Source of the DNA: JAAYBG01 sp964411675
Lineage (GTDB): Bacteria; Bacillota_I; Bacilli_A; ML615J-28; CAG-698
NCBI GenBank assembly: GCA_964411675.1
Contig: CAYPLR010000035.1
Span: forward strand, 1 to 12,945
DNA length: 12,945 nt
Direction: 5' to 3'
Part shown: one piece after another, positions 1 through 6,273 of the stretch
How positions within the stretch are numbered: position 1 is the stretch's first letter
Layout of the letters: each line of letters begins with the position of its first letter
Notes under the pieces: model-generated
Told to the model about the DNA's origin: nothing
Seen by the model: the letters and a program-made list of their open reading frames with translations, nothing else
The model's database searches: none
Position numbers and translations under genes: made by a program

Positions 1-38
1 ATAAATGTAAAGTTTTTTTTATATCCTTCTACAATCAA

Positions 39-67
39 TTGTATTTTTAAAATAAGTAGTATATAAT
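39..67 (+). promoter_or_regulatory. Putative sigma-A promoter of coaD
   Basis: TTGTAT (39-44) and TATAAT (62-67) are separated by 17 nt. The expected transcript start, about position 74, lies at the SD itself (GAGGTGA, 74-80), which gives a leader of only about 13 nt before the coaD ATG. Confidence 0.6.
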
Positions 68-86
68 AATCATGAGGTGATATATA

Positions 87-572
87 ATGAGAGTTGCAGT
101 CTATCCTGGTTCTTTTGATCCAGTTTCCAATGGACATTTAGATATAGTAAAACGAGCTAGCAAAGTTTTTGATACTGTATACATCTTGGTCTCTTTCAAC
201 CCTAATAAAAAGTATTGTTTTACAGATGACGAAAGAGTTGAAATGATGAAAACAGCTACTAAAGAAATTCCAAATGTTATTGTAGAGGGAAGTTCTTCTT
301 TGGTATTAAACTATGCTCGTAGTAAAAAAGCATCGGTTATTATTAGAGGTTTGCGTAATTTTATTGATTATCAAAATGAAATTACTCTGTTTCAATTTAA
401 TCGTTCTATTGACGATAAAATTGATACCTTTATTCTCTTTCCCTCTGCTGATAACTTATTCTTATCTTCATCTGCCATCAAAGAACTTGTTTTATTTGGA
501 GGTGACATCAGTAACTATGTCCCTCATGATTTAGTAGAATATATCACCAACATCATTAGAAGGAGACTATGA
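87..572 (+). CDS. coaD: Phosphopantetheine adenylyltransferase (CoaD)
   Basis: CoaD transfers AMP from ATP to 4'-phosphopantetheine, giving dephospho-CoA in the penultimate cytoplasmic step of coenzyme A synthesis. The 161-residue product has the normal family length. Visible motifs are the nucleotidyltransferase signature PGSFDPVSNGHLD (residues 7-19), whose Ser9 and His17 correspond to the Thr10/His18 pair of the E. coli enzyme. RGLR lies at 87-90, the conserved acidic D94 and E98 follow, and the ATP-binding segment FLSSSAIKE is at 125-133. The ATG is preceded by GAGGTGA at a normal distance. The stop TGA overlaps the start of the next gene (ATGA), so the two genes are probably co-transcribed and translationally coupled. 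The common neighbours rsmD or a ylbL-type gene are not in the window. Family assignment is secure. Confidence 0.97.
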   Translation: MRVAVYPGSFDPVSNGHLDIVKRASKVFDTVYILVSFNPNKKYCFTDDERVEMMKTATKEIPNVIVEGSSSLVLNYARSKKASVIIRGLRNFIDYQNEITLFQFNRSIDDKIDTFILFPSADNLFLSSSAIKELVLFGGDISNYVPHDLVEYITNIIRRRL

Positions 573-1312
573 AAATGTTTTGTAAGAATTGTGGGAAAGA
601 AATTAATGACAAATCTAAATTTTGTCAATTTTGCGGTGAACAAACAACTGAAAATGAAAACACTGAAGCAGATCAATTGCGAAGTTTTCATTATAAAAAA
701 AGAGAGTATAATCGGGCTGCTTTAAAGCAAGAAGCAAAGGATGTATTAAAGAAAAACAACAACTTTATGATGATGATTGTTGTACTTCTTATTGTTAGTT
801 TTCTTGGTGGAGCTATTTCAGCAACAATTGTTGGTGCTGTCATTGCTTTATTATTAAAAGCTTCTATGTTTTGGGTTACTAAGAACCTATTGATTAAAGA
901 AACTGTTGAATTAGAACTTCTTTATAAACCGATTGATGATTTTGATTATGCATTAAGAATCATTGGAGCTTCTCTATTAGTAGGATTACTGATTGCTTTA
1001 GGAACTATTTTATTTATTGTTCCTGGTATTATTTTTGGTTTAATGTATTCACAAACAATTAGAATCATTGCTGATGACAAAAATATTAGTATTTCTGATG
1101 CCATGGCAAAAAGTAAGGCTTTAATGAATGGTCATAAAAATGAATTATTCGTTTTCATACTTAGCTTCATTGGACATATTTTACTGGTAGCCATCACTTT
1201 TGGTCTATGGTCATTATATTTACTTCCATACTACGAAGTTTCTAGCACTAATTATTATTTTTATTTACGAGGACTGGAACAAAAAACAGTAGATCAAATC
1301 ACAACATTTTAA
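569..1312 (+). CDS. Zinc-ribbon DUF975-family integral membrane protein
   Basis: The N-terminus is a zinc ribbon with two CxxC knuckles (Cys5/Cys8 and Cys19/Cys22 when counted from 569). A charged linker (about 25-60) leads to a membrane domain resembling DUF975, with hydrophobic segments near 67-97, 131-157 and 194-218. A VPGIIFGLMYSQ stretch lies at 151-162 and LLPYYE near 218-223, both typical of that family. The biochemical role is unknown. The zinc ribbon may bind a partner or simply be structural. The gene overlaps the coaD stop by 4 bp (ATGA). AAGGAG (560-565) is only 3 nt from the ATG at 569 but 9 nt from an in-frame ATG at 575, so the real start may be 575, giving a protein that begins MFCKNCG as many zinc-ribbon proteins do. 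A terminator follows. The membrane and zinc-ribbon calls are firm; the DUF975 call comes from sequence pattern only. Confidence 0.85.
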   Translation: MKMFCKNCGKEINDKSKFCQFCGEQTTENENTEADQLRSFHYKKREYNRAALKQEAKDVLKKNNNFMMMIVVLLIVSFLGGAISATIVGAVIALLLKASMFWVTKNLLIKETVELELLYKPIDDFDYALRIIGASLLVGLLIALGTILFIVPGIIFGLMYSQTIRIIADDKNISISDAMAKSKALMNGHKNELFVFILSFIGHILLVAITFGLWSLYLLPYYEVSSTNYYFYLRGLEQKTVDQITTF

Positions 1313-1346
1313 AGGATACTTATTTAACTAAATTCTTCATCAAAAA

Positions 1347-1375
1347 AAGGACTAAAACTAGTCCTTATTTTTATT
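1347..1375. terminator. Bidirectional intrinsic terminator between converging units
   Basis: AAGGACTA (1347-1354) pairs perfectly with TAGTCCTT (1359-1366) across an AAAC loop. ATTTTTATTTT follows on the plus strand, and a run of seven A before the stem supplies a U tract on the minus strand. It can end both the coaD unit and the flavo-diiron unit. Confidence 0.85.
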
Positions 1376-2564
1376 TTATCCTTGCAGCTAACTCTTTACC
1401 AAATTCAATTGCTTTTTCTTCCACTTCCACTGTTGGATTCCACAAATTTCTAAATCCTTCATTTACAATAGTAAAGCCAGCCTCAGCTAATGATTCATTC
1501 ATGATTTTCACTGCTTCTCCACTCCAGCCATAACAACCAAAAGTAGCAGCCTTTTTTTGTTTAAATTTTAAACCTCTCATCAATTCGATGAATCCTGCCA
1601 TACCATGAATCATAGTATTTCCAACTGTTGGTGAACCAATCACCACCATTTTTGATTTGAATACTTCAACAATCAAATCATTCTCATCAGAATGAGCTCG
1701 ATTAAAGACTTTTAATTCTAGTGCAGGATCAGCTTTACTCAATCCCTCTGCAATTCTTTCTGCTAACAATTTTGTGCCATTCCACATCGTATCATAAATA
1801 ATAGTTACTTGATGTTCTTGGTAATCATCACACCATTTTGTATACTTTTCTAAAATAGTACCAATATTTTTACGCCAAATGACACCATGACTTGGAGCAA
1901 TCATATCAATCGGTAAGTTTAATTTTCCAATCTCTTGAAGTTTTCTCTTAACAATTGGATTAAATGGTGTTACGATATTCGCATAGTATTTTAATGCTTC
2001 ATAGTGTAATGCACATTGATCTGTTAGGTCATCAAATAAACGTTCATTTGCAAAATGTTGGCCAAAAGCATCATTACTAAATAGAATGTTATCTTTCGTC
2101 ATATAGGTTGCCATACTATCAGGCCAATGAATCATTGCCATTTCAACAAATACTAAATCTTTACCATTTCCAATTGGCAAACTATCTCCTGTCTTAACAA
2201 CATGAAAATTCCAATCTTCGTGGTATTGACCTTTTAATGATTTTACTGCATTTGCCGTACAATAAATTGGAGTATTGGGAATGTATTTCATTAATTCTAC
2301 CAGTGCTCCACTATGGTCAACTTCTCCATGATTAGCAATAATATAATCAATCTTATTTAAGTCAATTTCTTCTTTCAAATTTTCAACAAACTCTTTTGCG
2401 AAAGGGCTCCATACCGTATCGATAAGTACTGTTTTTTCTTCTTTAATTAAATAAGAATTGTACGTTGATCCTCTTTGTGTAGATAGTTCATCTCCATGAA
2501 ATTTTCTTAATTCCCAATCTATCTTGCCTACCCAGTAAACATTGTTCTTAATGTGTTTATTCAT
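1371..2564 (-). CDS. fprA: Class A flavo-diiron protein (FprA-type NO/O2 reductase)
   Basis: This is a cytoplasmic flavo-diiron protein that reduces O2 to water and/or NO to N2O, usually fed by rubredoxin in anaerobes. Residues 1-250 form the metallo-beta-lactamase-like domain. The metal ligands are all present with canonical spacing: H79-x-E81-x-D83, 62 residues to H146, 18 to D165, 60 to H226. Residues about 253-395 form the flavodoxin domain, with the FMN phosphate loop TMWNGTK at 259-265 and SPTVGN at 311-316. No rubredoxin or flavin-reductase domain is fused, so it is the minimal class A form. I chose the ATG at 2564 (397 aa) because AAGGAG lies 7 nt upstream; an in-frame TTG at 2585 lies upstream of that SD. 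It overlaps the preceding phosphodiesterase gene by 8 bp, so the two are probably one transcript. No rubredoxin gene is nearby. O2 versus NO preference cannot be read from the sequence. Confidence 0.93.
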   Translation of the reverse strand: MNKHIKNNVYWVGKIDWELRKFHGDELSTQRGSTYNSYLIKEEKTVLIDTVWSPFAKEFVENLKEEIDLNKIDYIIANHGEVDHSGALVELMKYIPNTPIYCTANAVKSLKGQYHEDWNFHVVKTGDSLPIGNGKDLVFVEMAMIHWPDSMATYMTKDNILFSNDAFGQHFANERLFDDLTDQCALHYEALKYYANIVTPFNPIVKRKLQEIGKLNLPIDMIAPSHGVIWRKNIGTILEKYTKWCDDYQEHQVTIIYDTMWNGTKLLAERIAEGLSKADPALELKVFNRAHSDENDLIVEVFKSKMVVIGSPTVGNTMIHGMAGFIELMRGLKFKQKKAATFGCYGWSGEAVKIMNESLAEAGFTIVNEGFRNLWNPTVEVEEKAIEFGKELAARIK

Positions 2565-3720
2565 TTTTTTTCTCCTTTTTCTCAATAATAATTAAAGGGA
2601 TTATCATTTCCCTTGCAGTCAATCCTGCATGTGTCGACTTCATAATAAAATCTCCAACTTTCGGGCTTTCAAACCCTAAAGCTTTATTTCCTATTGCCAC
2701 TAGCATATAGTCATCGATAAAATCATCAAATTTACTATGTTTGATGCCATAACCAAAATAATGTTCTTTCAGCAATGCTTCTTTACTGAGTAATAAAAAA
2801 TCTTGAGCAAGATATTGTTGGTATAGTTGATGGAATTGTTCTTCTTTTCCTTTTACTAGAGCAATATTTTTAGCTCGGCTTTCAATCGTAGGAAATTTAG
2901 CGATACATTCTTTCATTCCGGGGATTTCAGTTAAATAGACCCAATCAACATCGATATGTCCATGATCAGCAATCACAATAATAACGGTATCCTTAACTTC
3001 TTCAACAAATACTTCTAACTTCGCTTCGATATCTAGTACATCTTTTTGTACTTCAACAGCTCTTGAACCAAACTCGTGCATATCATAGTCAGGATTTGCG
3101 CTATAGGCATAAATGTATTTCTTTCCTTCTTGTTCACAAATATCTTTCATTTTATCAAACATATCTTGAATATCATTATATTCTATATTTGTACATCCTT
3201 CTGCTTGATGAAAAATTTTATTGGGATGAAAAGCATAAAATAGTTCCTGATCTTTTATGTTACGATTCATTTTTTGATAAATTGTTTCGTATTTTAAAAT
3301 ATCTTTTCCATCAAAATTAATGACAGGAATTACCTCTTTTGTGATGCTATCCCGATAGGGAAAGATATCAATGTTCTGATCAATTTCCTTAAAATATAAG
3401 CTCCAACCTAACCAACCATGCTCTAAAGGAGATACCCCTGATTCGATTGTTGTGGTGGCAGCAACGGTTGTAGGAGGGAATGTTGAAGAAAGTACTGCTT
3501 TCTGGTGATTTGATAAAATACCATTTGGACTTAATTCTTGCAAGTTTTCATTACCTAAACCATCCAGTAATAATAAGACAATATTTTTGTAATCCTTTGA
3601 TAGAACTTTGTCTACCAAAACATTCGTTTGATACTCACTACGAGTATGAAATGTTTTTAATATTGATGAAACGACATTGATTAACGAATGATTCCAATCG
3701 GGTTTCTTTATGTCCACCAT
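2557..3720 (-). CDS. Alkaline-phosphatase-superfamily (NPP-like) phosphodiesterase
   Basis: The protein resembles type I phosphodiesterases/nucleotide pyrophosphatases, two-metal enzymes that cleave phosphoester or pyrophosphate bonds. Visible motifs in order: LLLDGLG with metal ligand D53; SSTFPPTT with likely nucleophile T80; PDYDMHEFG (210-218), equivalent to the PDxxGHxxG motif, with D211 and H215; ADHGH (251-255) with D252 and H253; and STHAG near the C-terminus with H364. All expected metal ligands therefore appear to be present. No signal peptide or membrane segment is visible, so it should act in the cytoplasm, unlike many secreted NPPs. The ATG at 3720 (387 aa) is preferred over an in-frame GTG at 3726 because that GTG lies inside the SD (GAGGTGAT, 3729-3722). 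It heads a two-gene unit with the flavo-diiron protein. Its substrate is unknown. Confidence 0.85.
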   Translation of the reverse strand: MVDIKKPDWNHSLINVVSSILKTFHTRSEYQTNVLVDKVLSKDYKNIVLLLLDGLGNENLQELSPNGILSNHQKAVLSSTFPPTTVAATTTIESGVSPLEHGWLGWSLYFKEIDQNIDIFPYRDSITKEVIPVINFDGKDILKYETIYQKMNRNIKDQELFYAFHPNKIFHQAEGCTNIEYNDIQDMFDKMKDICEQEGKKYIYAYSANPDYDMHEFGSRAVEVQKDVLDIEAKLEVFVEEVKDTVIIVIADHGHIDVDWVYLTEIPGMKECIAKFPTIESRAKNIALVKGKEEQFHQLYQQYLAQDFLLLSKEALLKEHYFGYGIKHSKFDDFIDDYMLVAIGNKALGFESPKVGDFIMKSTHAGLTAREMIIPLIIIEKKEKKNE

Positions 3721-3735
3721 AATCACCTCAGTACA

Positions 3736-3764
3736 ATTATATGTTATTGTGAAATAAAAATCAA
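3736..3764 (-). promoter_or_regulatory. Putative sigma-A promoter of the phosphodiesterase-fprA unit
   Basis: On the minus strand TTGATT (3764-3759) and TATAAT (3741-3736) are 17 nt apart. The predicted transcript start, near 3729, coincides with the beginning of the SD, so the leader would be only about 9 nt. Confidence 0.6.
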
Positions 3765-3769
3765 TTTTA

Positions 3770-3798
3770 TTGCTTTAATATGATAAATATTGTAAAAT
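3770..3798 (+). promoter_or_regulatory. Putative sigma-A promoter of the glutamine amidotransferase gene
   Basis: TTGCTT (3770-3775) and TAAAAT (3793-3798) are separated by 17 nt, and the ATG follows 26 nt downstream of the -10 box. The promoter is back to back with the divergent promoter at 3736-3764; their -35 boxes are 5 bp apart. Confidence 0.5.
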
Positions 3799-3823
3799 AT
3801 AAAGGTAAAAATGGGAGAAAGAT

Positions 3824-4489
3824 ATGAAGAAAAAATTAATCGGTGTAACTCCTCGATTACTTACCGAAGGAGATACAGTAAAACAATTTGTAAATGAATT
3901 TTATTTATCAGCATTAACTAAAAGAGATTTTAATGTTATTATGTTAACATTAGATAATCCTCGATTAGAGGATGTATTGGCTTTATGCGATGGTTTTCTA
4001 GTCACTGGTGGTAGTGATGTCGATCCTATTTTCTTTCATGAAGTTAATGAAGGACTATCAAGAGGAGTAAAACCTCAACTTGATAAGGTAGATCAACAAG
4101 TAGTTCTTTATGCTCAAAAGAACAAATTACCAATGTTAGGTATTTGTCGTGGTCATCAAACCATTAATGTATTTTTAGGTGGTTCTTTATTCCAAGACAT
4201 TGGAGATTCCCATCGTAATATTGATAATAATCATGAAATTCATACAGTGGAAAATAGAATGCTTCCTTTATCACCAAATATTATTACCAATAGTTATCAT
4301 CACCAAGCAATTAAAGACTTAGCTCCTCATACTACAGCGATTGCTTGGCATAAAGATGGTACGATTGAAGCCTTTGTCCATGACTATTTACCAATCATCG
4401 GAATTCAATGGCATCCAGAGCGATTACAAGGAACTGCCCCAAGCGAAATTATTTTTAATAAGTTTGCTGAATTAGTGAATCAAAAATAA
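3824..4489 (+). CDS. Class I glutamine amidotransferase-like gamma-glutamyl hydrolase (PuuD/peptidase C26 family)
   Basis: This is a stand-alone class I glutamine-amidotransferase fold enzyme, most like gamma-glutamyl-gamma-aminobutyrate hydrolases, which cut gamma-glutamyl amide bonds in the cytoplasm. The catalytic triad is visible: nucleophile C108 in GICRGHQ (107-112 region), and H197 and E199 in QWHPER (195-200). TGGSDVDP (61-68) is the usual oxyanion and substrate-pocket segment. At 221 residues it is somewhat shorter than the 254-residue E. coli PuuD, and no synthetase domain is attached. GGGAG (3813-3817) sits 6 nt before the ATG. It is a single-gene unit bounded by its own promoter and terminator, so context does not show the substrate. 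Other putrescine-pathway genes are absent from the window. The family is secure; the specific substrate is not. Confidence 0.9.
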   Translation: MKKKLIGVTPRLLTEGDTVKQFVNEFYLSALTKRDFNVIMLTLDNPRLEDVLALCDGFLVTGGSDVDPIFFHEVNEGLSRGVKPQLDKVDQQVVLYAQKNKLPMLGICRGHQTINVFLGGSLFQDIGDSHRNIDNNHEIHTVENRMLPLSPNIITNSYHHQAIKDLAPHTTAIAWHKDGTIEAFVHDYLPIIGIQWHPERLQGTAPSEIIFNKFAELVNQK

Positions 4490-4498
4490 GAAAATTAA

Positions 4499-4543
4499 AA
4501 GACCTCCTTCTCTTTTCTCGAGAATTATGAGGTCTTATTTTTT
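4499..4543. terminator. Intrinsic terminator, probably bidirectional
   Basis: AAGACCTC (4499-4506) pairs with GAGGTCTT (4529-4536). Inside, TTCTC (4508-4512) can pair with GAGAA (4520-4524). The plus strand continues with ATTTTTTATTTT. On the minus strand the stem is followed by TTTTAATTTTC, so it may also serve hsp20. Confidence 0.8.
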
Positions 4544-4575
4544 ATTTTATACAGTCCTAATGCAAATAGAATCTT

Positions 4576-5019
4576 TTATGCAATAGAAATGTATTTTTTA
4601 GTTTCTAGTTTCTCTGGATCAACCTTTTGTACATTAACACTTAAAACACCATCTACAAAGTTAGCCTTGATATTTTCGTAAGCAATATCATCACCTAAGT
4701 AGTAACTACGTGTAATAGAACCATAGTATCGTTCACGACGAAGATACTTTTCTTTCTTTTCTTCATTTTCAGAACCTTCATCAACTTTTTCAACATGGCC
4801 TTCAATTGTTAAATAACCTTTTTCCAAACTAATTTTGATATTATCTTTTGCGTAACCTGGCATATTGACTTTAATCTCATAGCCATTCTCCTTTTCAATC
4901 AAATCAGTCTTCATCAAATCTTGATATCCTCTATTAACTGGAGAATAGTCAAAGAAATCGCTTAGAAAACTGTCCCCTAAAAATCCTAAATCATTTCTCT
5001 TTCTTAATAAATAACTCAT
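4576..5019 (-). CDS. hsp20: Small heat shock protein, Hsp20/alpha-crystallin family
   Basis: Hsp20 proteins are ATP-independent holdase chaperones that form oligomers and keep unfolding proteins soluble. The 147-residue product has a variable N-terminal arm (1-37), then an alpha-crystallin domain (about 38-133) with VNMPGY at 51-56 and the hallmark FVDGVLSV at 121-128. A short tail ends with the IXI anchor I144-S-I146, which docks into a neighbouring subunit. I chose the ATG at 5019: the in-frame GTG at 5028 is part of the SD AGAGGTGA (5032-5025). The gene appears monocistronic. Upstream, two CIRCE operators flank a near-consensus sigma-A promoter, so repression by HrcA with release on heat stress is the obvious inference; hrcA itself is not in the window. 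The family is certain and the regulation is well supported by the sequence. Confidence 0.96.
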   Translation of the reverse strand: MSYLLRKRNDLGFLGDSFLSDFFDYSPVNRGYQDLMKTDLIEKENGYEIKVNMPGYAKDNIKISLEKGYLTIEGHVEKVDEGSENEEKKEKYLRRERYYGSITRSYYLGDDIAYENIKANFVDGVLSVNVQKVDPEKLETKKYISIA

Positions 5020-5040
5020 CGTATTCACCTCTTTATCTTT

Positions 5041-5067
5041 CTAGCACTCTATTACCTCAAGTGCTAA
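5041..5067. promoter_or_regulatory. CIRCE operator 1 (HrcA site)
   Basis: CTAGCACTC, 9 nt, AAGTGCTAA. This matches the CIRCE consensus TTAGCACTC-N9-GAGTGCTAA at 16 of 18 positions. It covers the predicted hsp20 transcript start (near 5065) and the start of the leader. Confidence 0.93.
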
Positions 5068-5071
5068 TTAT

Positions 5072-5099
5072 ATTATAACATAAAAATTAGCACTGTCAA
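5072..5099 (-). promoter_or_regulatory. Sigma-A promoter of hsp20
   Basis: On the minus strand a perfect TTGACA (5099-5094) and a perfect TATAAT (5077-5072) are 16 nt apart. The -35 box lies inside CIRCE 2 and the start point inside CIRCE 1. Confidence 0.88.
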
Positions 5100-5113
5100 G
5101 TGTTTAGTGCTAA
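5087..5113. promoter_or_regulatory. CIRCE operator 2 (HrcA site)
   Basis: TTAGCACTG, 9 nt, TAGTGCTAA. Again 16 of 18 positions match the CIRCE consensus. It contains the hsp20 -35 box. The centre-to-centre distance from CIRCE 1 is 46 bp. Confidence 0.92.
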
Positions 5114-5137
5114 TTTCTTTTAAAAATATTTAATTTT

Positions 5138-5150
5138 GTGACAAAGTCAC
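5138..5150 (-). terminator. Weak hairpin after the lactonase gene
   Basis: GTGAC-AAA-GTCAC forms a 5-bp stem 12 nt beyond the lactonase stop codon. The minus strand continues AAAATTAAATATTTTT, which is a poor U tract. It may be a weak terminator, so some read-through toward hsp20 is possible. Confidence 0.3.
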
Positions 5151-5161
5151 CTTTTTAGTCA

Positions 5162-6127
5162 TTAGTTTTCTTCTATTTCAACAATTCCCGATGGAGATAA
5201 AAACGGAATTCGAGCAATTACTTCTTCAGTAATTACATCAATGACTGCTACATGATGACTATTTTTATTACAAGAAAGAATAGTTTTACCATCATTCGAT
5301 AAAATCATATGACGAGGATGCTTTCCCCCACAAGAAAAGCTATGACTATATTCTAATAAACCATTTTCTAAAACTTTAAACTTAGCAATAGAATCTTCAC
5401 CACGGTTGCTCACATATAAATTATGATAATCACGAGAAAAAACTAAGGTAGCTCCATAGCTAACCTCTTTATAATTAGGGATTGTTGATATCCTTTGTAA
5501 TAGTTTACCACTCGACATCTTTACAACAAATACTTCATTTGAATATTCTGTGACGATATATAATAATGAACAATCTTTATTATAAATACCATGACGAGGA
5601 CCCGTTTTTAGAGGCAGTTGCAATATGCTTTTTACCTGTAAAGTTCTTTCGTTTAATTGATAAAAGTATACTTGATCCGTAGCAATATTAATAACTGCTA
5701 GAGAATCTTCTTCTTTGTTTAGTAGAACGCAGTGACAATGGCTGATTGTAGCATCGTTCCTCTGTTTCTGATAGTCCAGTATTTTTGTAAACTTTCCATC
5801 CTTACAGCCCACACTAAAAATAGTACCATCTGCATAACTACATCCAAATAATGCTTGTTGTTTGGTAGAATAAACTAAGTGAGTGGGTTTGCACCCAGGA
5901 ATGACAATGTTATCTTTCTCAACAACCTTATCATCTATCACCTCAAAAGATAGTAAGGATGTTTCATTTGCAGTTTGAAAAGTAACCAAGAAGGAATTAT
6001 CTTTTACAATAAAACTTGGTGATGACAATTCTTTTTGTTCTATTGTTTTCCATTGAAATTTTTCATCAATATTAAAATAACCTAATGTTGGTTGTTCTTG
6101 TTCATAACCAGTGATTACTATTTTCAT
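5162..6127 (-). CDS. Lactonase-family beta-propeller protein (6-phosphogluconolactonase-like)
   Basis: The 321-residue protein resembles the YbhE/Pgl lactonase family (seven-bladed propeller), whose characterised members hydrolyse 6-phosphogluconolactone in the oxidative pentose phosphate pathway. Family landmarks are SHCHCV (129-134, the paired-His segment), GPRHG (176-180), LYVSNRGEDSIAKF (237-250), GGKHPRHM (267-274) with LSNDG (276-280), and SPSGIV near the C-terminus. No signal peptide is visible, so it is cytoplasmic. The length is slightly below the roughly 330-350 usual for the family. The SD is weak (purine-rich, AGAAGAAA), unlike the strong sites of its neighbours. It is divergently transcribed from the C69-like gene. 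No zwf or gnd is nearby, so the pathway role is inferred from family only. Confidence 0.83.
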   Translation of the reverse strand: MKIVITGYEQEQPTLGYFNIDEKFQWKTIEQKELSSPSFIVKDNSFLVTFQTANETSLLSFEVIDDKVVEKDNIVIPGCKPTHLVYSTKQQALFGCSYADGTIFSVGCKDGKFTKILDYQKQRNDATISHCHCVLLNKEEDSLAVINIATDQVYFYQLNERTLQVKSILQLPLKTGPRHGIYNKDCSLLYIVTEYSNEVFVVKMSSGKLLQRISTIPNYKEVSYGATLVFSRDYHNLYVSNRGEDSIAKFKVLENGLLEYSHSFSCGGKHPRHMILSNDGKTILSCNKNSHHVAVIDVITEEVIARIPFLSPSGIVEIEEN

Positions 6128-6151
6128 ATTCTGTTTTTCTTCTTTCTTTTT

Positions 6152-6179
6152 ATTGTATAATTCCTTATTTTAATAACAA
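6152..6179 (-). promoter_or_regulatory. Putative promoter of the lactonase gene
   Basis: TTGTTA (6179-6174) and TACAAT (6157-6152) on the minus strand are separated by 16 nt. The leader would be about 18 nt. The region is very AT-rich, so chance matches are possible. Confidence 0.4.
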
Positions 6180-6247
6180 TTTTATTATATATAAAACGTT
6201 CAACAATGCAATAGTATTTCTCACTATTTTTTAATTCGTTTTTGTTA

Positions 6248-6253
6248 TATAAT
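6248..6253 (+). promoter_or_regulatory. Putative -10 box of the C69-like gene
   Basis: A perfect TATAAT sits just before the SD AAAGGAGG (6259-6266). At 17-nt spacing the -35 region reads TATTTT, which is poor. The transcript would start near 6260, giving a leader of about 14 nt. Confidence 0.4.
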
Positions 6254-6273
6254 AGGTTAAAGGAGGTTTTCTT

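Noticed and set aside
313..534. 73-codon frame inside coaD
   Set aside because: Same-strand shadow of coaD with no recognisable motif; coaD is certain.
3063..3680. Two plus-strand frames antisense to the phosphodiesterase
   Set aside because: Low-complexity, aromatic-rich translations opposite a gene with complete metal-ligand motifs.
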